Source: Spinacia oleracea (Eukaryota; Streptophyta; Magnoliopsida; Caryophyllales; Amaranthaceae). Taken from it: a DNA stretch of 64,000 nucleotides. Both the position numbers and the translations under genes were made by a program. Shown here one piece after another: positions 33,903 through 44,737 of the stretch. The stretch spans positions 4,327,143 to 4,391,142 of the forward strand of contig NC_079491.1 in assembly GCF_020520425.1 (NCBI RefSeq). Direction: 5' to 3'. The notes under the pieces are model-generated. The model was given only the letters and a program-made list of their open reading frames with translations. It was not told the origin of the DNA and did no database searches. Every line of letters begins with the position of its first letter. Within the stretch, counting starts at the first letter, position 1.

Positions 33903-33973
33903 GTGTCTGTAGCTCAGTGGATAGTGTGTGCTTTCTAAGCAGGAGATCGTGGGTTCAAACTCTACTTGACGCG
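33903..33973 (+). pseudogene. Degenerate tRNA-Arg-like sequence
   Basis: 71 bases: GTGTCTGTAGCTCAGTGGATA, a disturbed D/anticodon stem, a loop TTCTAAG, and a T arm with GTGGGTTCAAACTCTAC. Compared with the copy at 34041-34113 it is two bases short in the anticodon arm and its D-stem no longer pairs (GCTC/GTGT). It is probably not functional. Confidence 0.6.
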
Positions 33974-34040
33974 TTTATTTCTTTTTAACCATTTCTTAAT
34001 ATTAATTATAAACATTTCCAAATTTAACTTATCAATATTA

Positions 34041-34113
34041 GTGTCTGTAGCTCAGTGGATAGAGCGTTTGTTTCCTAAGCAGAAGGTCGTGGGTTCAACC
34101 CCTACATGACGCG
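34041..34113 (+). tRNA. tRNA-Arg(CCT)-like gene inside a transposon
   Basis: 73 bases that fold as a cloverleaf without an intron. The D stem GCTC/GAGC is perfect. The anticodon loop TTCCTAA has anticodon CCT. The T arm GTGGG-TTCAACC-CCTAC pairs with one wobble. Pol III A box TAGCTCAGTGG and B box GGTTCAACCCC are present, the latter with one departure from consensus. The acceptor stem GTGTCTG/ATGACGC has a wobble and two mismatches at its base, so it may be a relic. It resembles plant tRNA-Arg(CCT). Confidence 0.55.
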
Positions 34114-34624
34114 GCTACCTAAGATAGCGGTTTAGTGCCGCTTCGTTAAAAAAAAACGGTTTTAATGCTGACGTGGACGGTATGGTGGGAATTAACTTAA
34201 AAAGTGGCGCATTTTGGGAATTTGATGTTCTTTAAACAATATTGAAGGAAATCGCTCACTAAAATGGTAGAACATAAGAAAATAATCAAATATGTTACGA
34301 AATTAAGGTGGTGTTCCCGACTTCCCGTATTAACTTTTTCCAGTTAAGTTCAATTCATTTAATATTACACGTTTTTCCTTCCTAAAAATTAATATTACTC
34401 TATTTAGTCGGTTTTTATATAATTAGTTTAGTTGAAATTCATTATGTCTAACAAAACGGAGAGTTATAAATGTCAAAAGCATACTGCAAGCTTTGTCCAC
34501 CCAGATAAAGTTTATGTTAAAAGTGGTTTGTGTCTAAAATTGACGCAAATGACTTGTATTAATATTGATTAATTTGGTATTGATATAGATCAGTGTGTAA
34601 TTGGTATATCATTACGCTGCTAAT

Positions 34625-34949
34625 TACTCCCTCCGTCTCTTTTTGTTTTTTACGTTTTCCTTTTTGGGTATTTTAAAATGTTCTTTACATTTTTTTATAT
34701 TATCACATAAATGACTTAGTATTTTATCAAAATTTGTGTCCGATTATTATTTTAACCAATTAAATTCACTGGGTCATTAACTTTTCTCATTTCCCAATAT
34801 CAGAATTTTGATAAAAGCGAAAACATTATAAATAAACGTAATTTATCTTGTTTAAATAAAAAAAATTAGGAATCTCGATGCAAATTAATTAATCCTTAAA
34901 ACGCGTGAAAAATATCAAACGTAAAAAACAAAAAGAGACGGAGGGAGTA
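34625..34949. mobile_element. Stowaway MITE
   Basis: TACTCCCTCCGTCTCTTTTTGTTTTTTACG pairs with CGTAAAAAACAAAAAGAGACGGAGGGAGTA; the inverted repeat is long and nearly perfect, so this copy is fairly young. TA target copies at both ends. Intergenic, upstream of the fibrillin gene. Confidence 0.92.
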
Positions 34950-35118
34950 GTAATTAGTACCAATAAGAGTCCCTTGTATTATTGAGGTAACTTGAAAAAT
35001 GTTATATGAGGTTGGTAACTCGAAAAATGTTATATTATGTAGACGAGATTCGATCTTAGGTCTTGAGTACCACATCTTAACTTTACCGACTAAGGTAATT
35101 AACATAGACAAAATGTAA

Positions 35119-35380
35119 TACTACATCCGTTCCACAATGATGTTCCAATTTCTTTTTTCACGTTTGCCAACGCACATTTTGTATCGTATTTATCTATAGT
35201 TATACAATATTAAAAATTATAATTTTTTGATATTCTTAAAGTGTTCATGAAGACGAATCAAACAAGATCCCACATGTATATATTTTTTCTTATATATTGT
35301 AAATAATATAGAAGATTCTCTTCTATTGTGAATAGTGTCAAAAACCTCAAGTGGAACATCATTGTGGAACGGAGGGAGTA
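35119..35380. mobile_element. Stowaway MITE
   Basis: TACTACATCCGTTCCACAATGATGTTCC pairs with GGAACATCATTGTGGAACGGAGGGAGTA. TA target copies are present. It ends about 250 bases before the presumed fibrillin leader exon. Confidence 0.9.
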
Positions 35381-35634
35381 GATCTGTAGATGACTACTTG
35401 ACTAGTGTCAAATTTGATCAATGCAAAAATAAAATTAAAACCACCTACCTTTTGCAAAAATAAAATTAAAACCACTTACCTTTTGTAAAATTAAAAATTA
35501 AAAATTAAAAATAGAAATAAAGACTTTTCTGAACAGAAATCTATCTCCCAATTTTATCCACTCAATTTCACATTTGCTGGCCTTGTTTCTCACTTACGGA
35601 CTGTTCCGATAACCTCATTCTTCAAAATCTTCAG

Positions 35635-36735
35635 GTAATTCTCTTTTGTACTTTCTTCTTGGTTTCAATTTCCTTCTATTTTTGTTGGGTTTTGTTTCAA
35701 TTTCAGTTTCATAGTATACTTATTTGACATTTTTTTAGGAATATTGCATATAATCGTAAAAATTCCAGTTCCTGGGTATGAAAGATTAAGTATGAAAATT
35801 AATCAAAACATCCCATTTAAATTAGGTAATCAAGATAATGGATGAACACAATTTGATCAAACTTAGATGTTAACGTTAGTTCACTGATTGATAATTGGCC
35901 AAAATTATTGATAATTGAACAATTTGTAAGAACTGACTAGGTTTAGAATGTTGTACCAGCTCAATTCCAGAATACTCGTATGCTTTATACATCCAATGAT
36001 CACTTTATACTATCGATTTTCGTCGAAAAGGTATGTCACTGAAATCTCAGTACAATCAGACTCTAATACAATCATCTAGTATGTAGGTTTAGTTAGAAAA
36101 TAGATTGAGATGTTTCAAAATGGGAATACAAATTAATACCGACTTCGACATTGTCCGACTTATAATTTTGAAGTTATTCAACTTTTAAGGAAAAAATGGG
36201 ATGTGGTTGCTTACTACACAAAACACGGGCTATGTAGGGCCGCCCCTGCGTGTTTCAGAGTTCTGAGGCTGTTCTAAGTTAATCAATTAGTTAATGGTTA
36301 GTAACTATTGATTCAGGTTGTGATGTGGTTGCTTATACACTAAACACGGTCTATGTAGGGCCGCCCCTGCGTGTTTTAGAGTTCCGATGCTGTTCTAAGT
36401 TAATCAACTAGTTAATTGTTAGTACTTATTGATTCAGGCTGTGATGTGGCTGCTTACTACACTAAACACGGGCTATGTAGGTCCGCCCCCGCGTGTTTTA
36501 GAGTTCCGAGGCTGTTCTAAGTTAATCATCTAGTTACTGGTTAGTACTTATTGATTCAGGTTGGGATGTGGTTACTTACTACACTAAACACAAACACGGG
36601 CTATGTAGGTCCGCCCCTGCGTGTTTTAGTGTTCCGAGGCTGTTCTAAGTTAACCAACTAGTTAATGGTTAGTACTTATTGATTCAGGTTGTTCAATCCT
36701 ATAGCTGTTAACAAAATTTTGTTCCCTTTGCGCAG
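35635..36735 (+). other. Presumed leader intron of the fibrillin gene, with ~122-bp tandem repeats
   Basis: A donor at TTCAG/GTAATTCTC (35634/35635) and an acceptor TTTGCGCAG two bases from the start codon (36735; ATG at 36737) define a 1.1-kb intron in the 5' untranslated region. About half of it (36199-36690) is a four-copy tandem repeat, each unit starting GGGATGTGGTTGCTTACTAC or a close variant and containing GGGCTATGTAGGKCCGCCCC. Units start near 36199, 36321, 36442 and 36564. Confidence 0.7.
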
Positions 36736-36736
36736 T

Positions 36737-39700
36737 ATGGCATTTGTCATGGCACCTTTAACGATTACTCCAGCTTATAAAATAGTTCATAACGGGCGAA
36801 CTTCTCAAGTTACAATTCCTAATGCTGTTAGAATGCCTAGAAACCTCCCTAACACAACATACTGGCGATGCTCGGCTACTGCTACTGATACTTCATTGGT
36901 TAATATACTTTTATTTTCGCTTCAAATTGTTACTGAACATTTTGTTGTTCATTTTCTTGACCATGATGACTAATTTGCCTTTTCTTTTTGGTATTTCAGT
37001 TATATGAGGTAGAGAATAGAAAACATGATTTGTTGAGAGCAGTTCAAGAGACTGAAAGGGGTCTCAAAACAACGCCTGAACAACGGTCTTCCATTGAGGA
37101 GGCACTAGTATGTATTTACTTTATTACCCTGTATTGAAGAAATTAGTTTGGCAAGTAAATGGCTTAGTAAATGATGTCAGATTTGAAAATATCTTGTATA
37201 AATTCAGGTGACTGTGGAGAAATATGATGCCGGTGAGCCAATTGATTTGGCTAAACTGGACGGTACATGGCGTCTTCAGTATACTTCTGCTCCTGATGTC
37301 GTTGTCCTTTTCGAAGCTGCTAGTAGACTTCCCATCTTTCAGGTACTGCCAGAATCCCTCAACACACAACCATTGGGTTATGGCTAGGCCTGGGTATTGC
37401 GCGGGTCGGGTTGGGGCAGGTCACTATCGGGGCGGGTCATAGAAAAATACAAGCGGGTCAGGGTGATAACTTATGGCGTTAAACCGATGTTTAATGCTTG
37501 TGATTGTGGAGGCATTTTGTTGTGATTCTATGTTCATTATCTCTCAAACTTCTGTTTTTGTGTTCTTTCCCTTCTTATTTAAGTCATTTTGCATAAAATT
37601 GACATTTGTGTCTTACATATTCTTGTTTTTCAGTGGTAGTTGTCTGTTGGTGTGATGCTAGGTGGGTCAGATTTTCCAGAAATTTGAATGCCGTAATGAA
37701 TCTGATGGCGGTGTTGTCCGCAATATTATCAAATGGGGCATTCAAAACCTACTAGAGGTGAATTTCACTTGCTTCTTGAATTCTTAGTATGTCTTTGATT
37801 GAGTTTTTTCATTGAAGCTGTATATATATACTGTGATCTATGCACTTCTGCAGTACCTGGACATTGTTAGTAGGACTATTATTAGCGTTTTCTGTGATCC
37901 CGCTATGTCACCTGCCTTGAGCCTGCAGATGTGGCACTCGATCATACTTCCTTTAGCTAACAAATAAATTTCAGACTGACATATGAAACTTAGAACCTGT
38001 TTGGCCAAGCTTCTCCAAGTGTTTTCAGACTTAAATAGTAGAAACTAGGCCAAACAAGGATTTGTTGGAAAGTAGTTTCTATTTCTAGAGAAGCCCAAAT
38101 AAGTTCTCGACGGTCTTTTTTCACTACTCCTAATGTCCCAATGTAGTCGCCGCACTAAGATTTTCACAGAGTTTTAATGTTTTATCCAATAAGTTTTTGT
38201 AAGCTTATCTATTATAGTTTAATAGAAAAATAGGTATGGTGGGAGATAATGGAAGAAATTTTTAATTGAATGTGAGAGGATGAGGGGCCATAACTTTGGT
38301 AGTGAAAAGAGATAATTAATAAAATATTAGAGTGAGTCCATGCTATAAAAGGAAGTGTGACGATTAATTGGAACAGACGTAAATGAAAAGAGTAAAGATT
38401 AAATTGGGACGGAGGGAGTATTAAAAATAATCAAAGAAGAATAGGGGAAAAGGCAAAGGATAAGTAAAGAAAAACCAGTGAAGAATTCTATACAGGAATT
38501 TCCTTCTATAAAGTAAATTTGCAATTCCGGTTAATCACTTAAAAATACAATTGATCATTTGAGACCCCCTTCTTTCGGCCTTTATGTTGTATTTGACTTA
38601 CAAGAAGTCGTATCTGCTGAAGTTCTTTTACAATTTGTAACTGATTTATGCATTGGAGTTGTCTTCAAAGTCACTGTTGTATTTTGAGAGCAGGTTGCTT
38701 ATCTGTTTTGTACATTGTTCAATCACAAATGCTAAGAACTAAATCAGATTTTGGTTGATAGGACAATGAAGGTGCTACCCTGCTTGTATCTGCAAAGTTT
38801 TCAGTGGTTTCACGTCGCAATATCTTCCTTCAGTTTGAAGAGGTTAGTTCCTGACATTTTTATGTAAACTGGTGTAAAGTTACACTTATCTCCTTCACCT
38901 CAGTATTTTACTCTGGACAAGGCATTTTTTGAACTTCCATATTTGATGTCTGAAATTTTGGATTTTTCGGCAGATTACTCTTCAAGACATTGTTATAAGT
39001 GAGCAGTTACAGGCTGTTATAGCTCCAGCCCTGCTACCACGAACATTTTTAAGCTTACAGGTAGTAAACCATGACACCCATATGTCCTTTTTGAATCAAT
39101 ATTTTAGGGCATAGAACTACTCCGTACATGCTTAGAACTCTTGCTTATTTTGATAATTGATACTCTGGTAGTCTATTAGGCTCCGTTTGGTAGGGTGTAA
39201 AACGTCTTCGTGGAAAACAATTTTTCCCTATTCAATCACGTTTTTTGATTTGGCAATGGATGAAAAACAATTTTCCATAACTCACTCAAAGGTAGAAAAA
39301 TCTTTTCCATTTGAAAGGAGGAAACCACTTTTCCACTTTTCCACCTTTCCTCTTTACCTCCCTCTCCTTTCTTCCCTTCAATCTTCACCATCTTCTCCCA
39401 TTTTCTTTTAAGGAACCAAACAAAGGAAAACTAGTTTGGAATTGTGTTTTCCTTTGGGAAATGTTTTCCATGGAAAATCATTTTGCGCTGAAAACGTTTT
39501 ACACTAAACCAAACGAAGCCGTAGCGGTTACTAGTACAATCTTTTTATTTTGTTCTTCCTTCTATAAAATCAGTTGTCAACCTATTTCGGTTTTATTGTA
39601 CCGTAAGCCTCCTCATTTAAGCACCACTTGCTATGATACTTACTATCCTTAGCTTCATCCAAAGCATATATGAACGCCAACTGTCATGGTAATTGCTATT

Positions 39701-39974
39701 TGCAGATTCTACAGTTCATCCGTTCCTTCAAAGCTCAGATTCCTGTAACAAGCACAAGTCCACAGAGGTACTTAATTTATAAGTTCATATGATTTTGTTG
39801 GTCTTTTCTTCTCAATTGAAGCTTCACTTCAGCATTTGATTTTTTTGTGATTTCAGGCGATCAATAGGAGGATTATATTACCTTTCCTACATGGATAACA
39901 ACATGCTCGTTGGTCGTGCAGTTGGAGGTGGAGGGATCTTCGTGTTTACTCGAGCTCAACCTTTTGTCTGCTGA
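36737..39974 (+). CDS. PAP10: Plastid-lipid-associated protein / fibrillin, PAP10 type
   Basis: Eight exons: 36737-36898, 37000-37107, 37208-37342, 37662-37757, 38762-38842, 38974-39060, 39706-39767, 39857-39974. They encode 282 residues. Fibrillins are lipocalin-like lipid-binding proteins of plastoglobules and thylakoids. The first ~50 residues are Thr/Arg/Asn-rich without acidic residues until TDTSL, as in a chloroplast transit peptide. The PAP/fibrillin domain follows: LLRAVQETERGL, LDGTWRLQYTSAPDVVVLFE, GQIFQKFECRNESDGGVVRN, FSVVSRRNIFLQFEE, LLPRTFLSLQILQFIRSF and the diagnostic RSIGGLYYLSYMDNNMLVGR. It ends GGGGIFVFTRAQPFVC. It matches the PAP10 group best by memory. A second in-frame Met is at codon 5. 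A Stowaway lies in intron 4 (between 37757 and 38762) and a MITE in intron 6. Confidence 0.93.
38125..38420. mobile_element. Stowaway MITE in fibrillin intron
   Basis: TACTCCTAATGTCCCAATGTAGTCG at the left and AAATTGGGACGGAGGGAGTA at the right are diverged inverted repeats flanked by TA. The left end has drifted from the CTCCCTCCGTCC consensus, so this is an older copy. Confidence 0.75.
39178..39520. mobile_element. MITE with GGCTCCGTTTGGT ends in fibrillin intron
   Basis: GGCTCCGTTTGGTAGGGTGTAA at the left is mirrored by TTTTACACTAAACCAAACGAAGCC at the right, and TGGAAAACAA/TTTTCC blocks pair inside. The region 47079-47422 in RPL5 is a weaker relative (TTACACCCAACCAAAGAGAGCC). No clear target duplication. 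Confidence 0.75.
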
Positions 39975-42077
39975 TAACATTGAGCCCTGGGTTTTTAGTA
40001 ATTGAACTCTCAATACCAAACATGTATTTTTGGCCAGAATTTGGTTCACAATCCAACAGTTTAATTTTGTTTTGATCAGTAAAGCATCAATATACTTGAT
40101 TTTGGTTTGTGTAAAGCTATAGCTTGAAGACTTGTAGTTTTTTCAATTGTTACAGGGTACTCGACCTGTCAAAAATTGACCCGACTTGAACCCGGCCCGA
40201 AAATATTGGGTCTTGAACATGTTTTGATGACCTGTAATCCGAACAACCCAAAAGTAATTAGTTAAAATCCGACCGAACACGTTTTGACCAGATTGATAAA
40301 AAAAATGTCCCGTCTGATTAACAATAACTCAATAGAATTTCGAAGTCGTCTTTACCCAATTGGGTCGGGCAGGAAACCATTAACTTAAAATATTATCCGG
40401 CATATCGTCATCCCACGATCTCATCCTGAACTCCCAATGTTGAAAATGGACTAATTTATAGGCTAACTTATTGTCACTAAGCTTAACAAAAGACCAAACC
40501 ACCTTAACAAAACTAGAACATGATGCAAAAATGTCATCAAAATTTAAACTAAAGTTGTTGCCACATATTTTACAAATGGGTTTACATAAACATAATAAAT
40601 ATTTTCATGTTAGTACCTAGAAAAGTAGAAATGGTTTCCTGCACAAAAAAAGAAAATAATAAATAAATAAATTATTAACCTGTAAAAAAATGTGTTTTTA
40701 ATAAATTTGTAATAACACTTGTGAAATATGAGTTATTTAATTATTTAAAAGTGTTTGATAATGCCATACGCTATGATCTGAAGATATAAACACGTAATAA
40801 TATGGAGTTGGACTAAGCTGAATAAAACTGCAATAAAGTCCAAAAGAATAGGACCTTAATATGATATTGTCATGTCAAATAAGTGAATAACACAAACTTT
40901 TAAATTTGACATGGGGAGAAGTATACGAAATAACAAGGTGTAGTAGGAGAGATTGTCCCACATGTTGAGCATCAAACGTCATAACCAAATTAAGAGAAAA
41001 TTAATTTATTTGTATATAAATTATAATCAAAACTGATAATTGGGATCAAACCCAACGGAAATAAGCATAAACATCGTTCTTATTGTTCACGTGATTTCGA
41101 TAAACTTTATTTCGTTTGGTTGTGAATGACAAGGGCATTACAAAATACGGATGGGGAAGAGGAAACTCAAATCTATCGTACACATGTCCTTACTATTCAG
41201 ATTCTTAACCATTAGACCAATATATTATTAGTATCTTGATAAATTTATTGAAGTGGGAAAACATGTACACCTAATATTACAACTTGTATTATGTTGTAAA
41301 AAAAAAAAAAGACATTAATCTTACAAACTATCGACAAACTAAAGAATGATACAAACTATCAACAATCTCCATCTATCTTAGACCGGGAAGTTCTGTTCAT
41401 TTTGGACACTAACCAGCTTTATTAGTAGTGAATAGTACCAACAAAGTCTATTTGGTAGTGATTAGTAAAGTATGTTTAATAATTATAACCAAATAATTAT
41501 ACATTGTGATCAAAGAGTTATGTTCAATAATTATAATCAATCAAATATTTATTCATTGTTTAATAATAACATCAACGGTCTTATACGCGTATGGCAGTTT
41601 CATAGGATATTTGGTCAAGATAGTGAAAAAGTTGAGTGATTTTCTTCAATAATGCTTGAAGATTCGTAAATTCCCAAAATACGCTACTTTTTCACTTATT
41701 TCCCACTCTATTGTCCACTTCAGCAAAAAAAAACGGTCTAATTTTTTTTTATAAAATCTACAACAAACCGCTATCTGAAATAGCGGCTTATGTATTTAAT
41801 GAACCACCATTTCAGGTAGCAGTTTACATATCACAACAAAGTCAAATCACAAGAAGTTATATAGCAGTTTTGTTTTAAAGTAAACTGCCATTTGAGTTCG
41901 TGGTTTATACCATTGAACCGCCAATTCAAATGGCAATTCAATTCAAGTGGCGTATTTTGGGAATTATTGAGTCTTTAAGCAATATTGAAGGAAATCGCTC
42001 GAAAAAGTTTGACAATAATCAAAACTGATACAAACTTCTTGAAAGTTTGAAGCTAAAAAAAACAGAGATCTATATAA
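39975..42077. other. Intergenic region, fibrillin to F-box/LRR gene
   Basis: No gene is recognised. At about 40160-40370 there is a decayed copy of the CCCGACC-rich element (end ACCTGTCAAAAATTGACCCG). The Mutator-like MITE at 41634-42000 lies close to the 3' end of the F-box gene. The remainder is AT-rich single-copy-looking DNA. Confidence 0.5.
41634..42000. mobile_element. Mutator-like MITE, 367 bp, perfect 9-bp target duplication
   Basis: The inverted ends are ~55 bp: GAGTGATTTTCTTCAATAAT at the left and, reversed, GAGCGATTTCCTTCAATATT at the right; both continue through AATTCCCAAAATACGCYACTT. The nonamer GAAAAAGTT flanks it exactly at 41625-41633 and 42001-42009. The interior has hairpins at 41765-41789, 41801-41825, 41882-41906 and 41916-41939, related to those of the tRNA-bearing element at 33561-34257, but no tRNA. 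Confidence 0.9.
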
Positions 42078-43358
42078 TTACTCCACAAAAATTCTTTGGT
42101 GCCACCAAAATTGCCACTTTGGGCCAATTGTGAAATGTTCATCTTCTTTGATAAGATCACCTCTTGATAACCTAAACAATTCAATTGCTATTGTACTAAT
42201 TTGAGGACATCCATTCATATGCAAAACATCAAGCTTCTTGCAACCATTCTTCAAAGCTTCCAACCCACGATCACATAAGTTCCTACATCGATTCACATGG
42301 AGTCTTTCCAAATTGTTACAATTCAAGGCAATCGACTCCCACCCTAAAACTCGAATCTCATGACATGATGCCAAATTCCACTCCACTAATGATGGACAAC
42401 CTCGAGCAATTAGTCCGACACCCTCATCCCTAATTGTCCTACATAGTCTCATATTCAAAACCCTAATCATTTTTCCAAATCCTCCCCCAATTGCTGATAA
42501 TCCATCTCCAAGAATCGACCAACTAAGATTCGAAGTGTTTAGATACTCTAATCCTCCTCCGCTCACCATACTTGCTATCCCTTCAGGGTCGAGCTTACAA
42601 GATTCAGCTTCCAAATAAGCCAAACTTCGTGAACACCCACGAAACCCAACGCCCTTTATGTTCCTACAATTGCTGATTCTAATCCCATATAGATGAACAC
42701 AATTCCGAACAAGAGAGTTTATACCACTATCAGTAATACCCAAACAATAGGTAAGATTAACATCTTCCAAACCCGAACAAAACTTAGCCAAGCTTTCTAA
42801 ACCTACATCAGTAACGTTGCAACGATATAGGCTGATAAACTTCAACAAAGGGCAACCACTTGCAGCAAACGAAACACCATTATCACTGATCTTAAAACAA
42901 CAATCCAAATGTAAGGCTCGAAGATTTGAACCAGAGTACTGTAATAGCTTTAGGCCTGAATCTGGTAGTGTAGTGCAACCAGATAAGGATAGTGATCGTA
43001 GGTGTTGGTAACGTGACAGTGTTTTATGAAGGTCATATGTGTTGATCATGTATGGGTTTCTGAAGAGATGTTTAGTGTAGGTGAGTGAGCAATCAAACTG
43101 TAAAGATTGCCGGTTTCGGTTTTGAAGATCTAGCCACTTACTGCAGGTTAATCCAAAGGATACTCGATCATGTTCGGTAGTAAGGTGTTTGAAGATGAAA
43201 ATAAGGCAATCATCAGGAAGATCAATTATAGTAGTGGGATTATTATCACTCTCAGAATCCTCAATTGTATCATCAGGAAATTCCAATTTGGTACTGGAAT
43301 TATTAATCTGAGATTCCTCCATTGCACAACTGAACCCTAAAATTCTGCAACCAGTCAA
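42078..43358 (-). CDS. F-box/LRR-repeat protein (FBL12-like)
   Basis: One uninterrupted frame of 426 residues; starting at the second Met (43322, MEESQ) would give 414, and I think that is the more likely start because the first 12 residues lie in sequence otherwise behaving as leader. The F-box is at about residues 44-90 (IIDLPDDCLIFIFKHLTTEH, then SFGLTCSKWLDLQNRNR). A run of about ten cysteine-containing leucine-rich repeats follows, with motifs such as LRSLSLSGCTTLPDSGL, LRALHLDCCFKISDNGV, LEDVNLTYCLGITDSGI and LERLHVNRCRNLCDRGL. It ends in FTIGPKWQFWWHQRIFVE. Such proteins are substrate receptors of SCF ubiquitin ligases; the target cannot be told. The region around the start codon is tandemly duplicated upstream. 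Confidence 0.92.
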   Translation of the reverse strand: MTGCRILGFSCAMEESQINNSSTKLEFPDDTIEDSESDNNPTTIIDLPDDCLIFIFKHLTTEHDRVSFGLTCSKWLDLQNRNRQSLQFDCSLTYTKHLFRNPYMINTYDLHKTLSRYQHLRSLSLSGCTTLPDSGLKLLQYSGSNLRALHLDCCFKISDNGVSFAASGCPLLKFISLYRCNVTDVGLESLAKFCSGLEDVNLTYCLGITDSGINSLVRNCVHLYGIRISNCRNIKGVGFRGCSRSLAYLEAESCKLDPEGIASMVSGGGLEYLNTSNLSWSILGDGLSAIGGGFGKMIRVLNMRLCRTIRDEGVGLIARGCPSLVEWNLASCHEIRVLGWESIALNCNNLERLHVNRCRNLCDRGLEALKNGCKKLDVLHMNGCPQISTIAIELFRLSRGDLIKEDEHFTIGPKWQFWWHQRIFVE

Positions 43359-43990
43359 TTAAAGCAGGCAGTGTCTGACAATAGACCACAATTATTGATT
43401 TTGAATCAAAATCACCAGCGTAAACCCTAAATCAGCTAATGCAGGGAGGGAAAGCATAGGAAATTTATCAAATTTGAGTTAATTCAGGCCAAAAAAAACA
43501 ATAGCTAATAAGCAAATTTCTGAATTTGACAAAATAATAGAACATGGATGAACAAATACAGAGCGCCCATATTGAATTCTCTCAAAACTGATGCTTTTGG
43601 ATCAAACCATCAAAGTGAACCCTAAAATTATTAATCTGTGATTCCTCCATTGCACAAATGAACCCTAAAGTTCTTCAATTAAAGCAGGCAGTATCTTACA
43701 ATAGCCCACAATTGTAGATTTTGAATCAAACCCACCAGTGTAAACCCTAAATCAGCTAATGCAGTGAGGAAAGTATAGGAAATTAATCAAATTTGAGCTA
43801 ATTCAGGCCAAAAAACCAAAGTTAATAAGCAAATTTCTGGAATTTGACAAAAAAAAAATTGAAGATTGATGAACAAATTGAGAGCGCCCAAATTGAATTC
43901 TATCAACAACCAAAAAAATTACAAAGAAACAGTAAGATAGCTCAAAACTGATGATTTTGAATCAAACACATCAAAGTGACCCACAAATTG
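43300..43990. repeat. Tandem duplication (328-bp spacing) over the F-box gene start
   Basis: The stretch from about 43300 to 43627 recurs at 43628-43990 with 328-bp spacing. Shared phrases include GATTCCTCCATTGCACAA (43312 and 43640), TTAAAGCAGGCAGT and GTAAACCCTAAATCAGCTAA. The duplicated part includes the second ATG of the F-box frame, so an upstream orphan copy of the start codon and its first codons exists at about 43628-43650 on the minus strand. Confidence 0.85.
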
Positions 43991-44191
43991 TTCATAATTT
44001 AATTCGGAAAATGTAAATGTTTAGGAACGACACTTTAGAAAATTGAAAATTGAATACTAGTAACTGCGGGTATTAGGAAATACCAGATGAAATGTAGTGA
44101 GCTAGATTGATGGAAGGGGTGAACTCATGAACAAGAGAGAGAAACGTTTAGACTTGAGAGGGAAAAGGGAGAATTTTTATGTGAACACGAT

Positions 44192-44737
44192 AGAGTTGTC
44201 AAAAATCGACCCGACCCGAAAACCGACCCGAACTCGACCCGAAAATACTGGGTCCTGAACAAGATTTTGTGACCCGTAACCCGATTTTATCCGAACCCGA
44301 ACAACCCGAAAAGGAATGGGTCAAAACCCGACCGAACCCGTTTTAGACCCGACCGATTGAAAATCATTGTATTTATAGTAATAAATGAGATTATGAGAAA
44401 ATTTAAGCATAAAAGACACGTTGTTTTTACTATTTTCTGTGTAATATGATTTTAATTTGAATTATACGCCATTTTATGATTGAATTTGACAAAATATAAA
44501 CTTTCGTAGGAAAATTTGTTAACTTGTGCCAATATTTTGTATATTTTTCACCTAAATTAATGAAAATATAATGCGCGTTTTAAAATCTCTCAACCCGTTG
44601 GGTCGACCCGAACCCGAAAGTTCTGGGTCTTGAACAAGCATTTGTAAACCCGAACCCGAAAGTGACCGACCCGATTCAACCCGAACCCGAAAGTAAATTT
44701 TTACAACCCGACCCGACCGACCCGTTTGACAGGTCTA
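44192..44737. mobile_element. CCCGACC-rich Mutator-like non-autonomous element
   Basis: The left end AGAGTTGTCAAAAATCGACCCG and the right end, reversed, TAGACCTGTCAAACGGGTCGG are imperfect inverted repeats. The exact nonamer GAACACGAT flanks it at 44183-44191 and 44738-44746. The interior has strings of GACCCGAACCCGAA around an AT-rich centre. Decayed relatives occur near 40160-40370 and 25915-26115. Confidence 0.75.

Larger units (their letters stand above)
33561..34257. mobile_element. Mutator-like TIR element carrying two tRNA-Arg-like sequences
   Basis: A 697-bp element with inverted ends of about 85-90 bp. The left starts GAAGCGATTTACTTTAATAT and the right, reversed, starts GAGCGATTTCCTTCAATATTG; both continue through AATTCCC..AAATRYG and TTCCCACCWTACCGT. 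The flanking nonamers ATTTAAATG (33552-33560) and ACTAAAATG (34258-34266) agree at 7 of 9 positions, fitting a Mutator-type 9-bp duplication. The interior holds four ~24-bp hairpins (33695-33821) and two tRNA-like genes. The 367-bp element at 41634-42000 is a relative with the same ends and hairpins. Confidence 0.8.
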
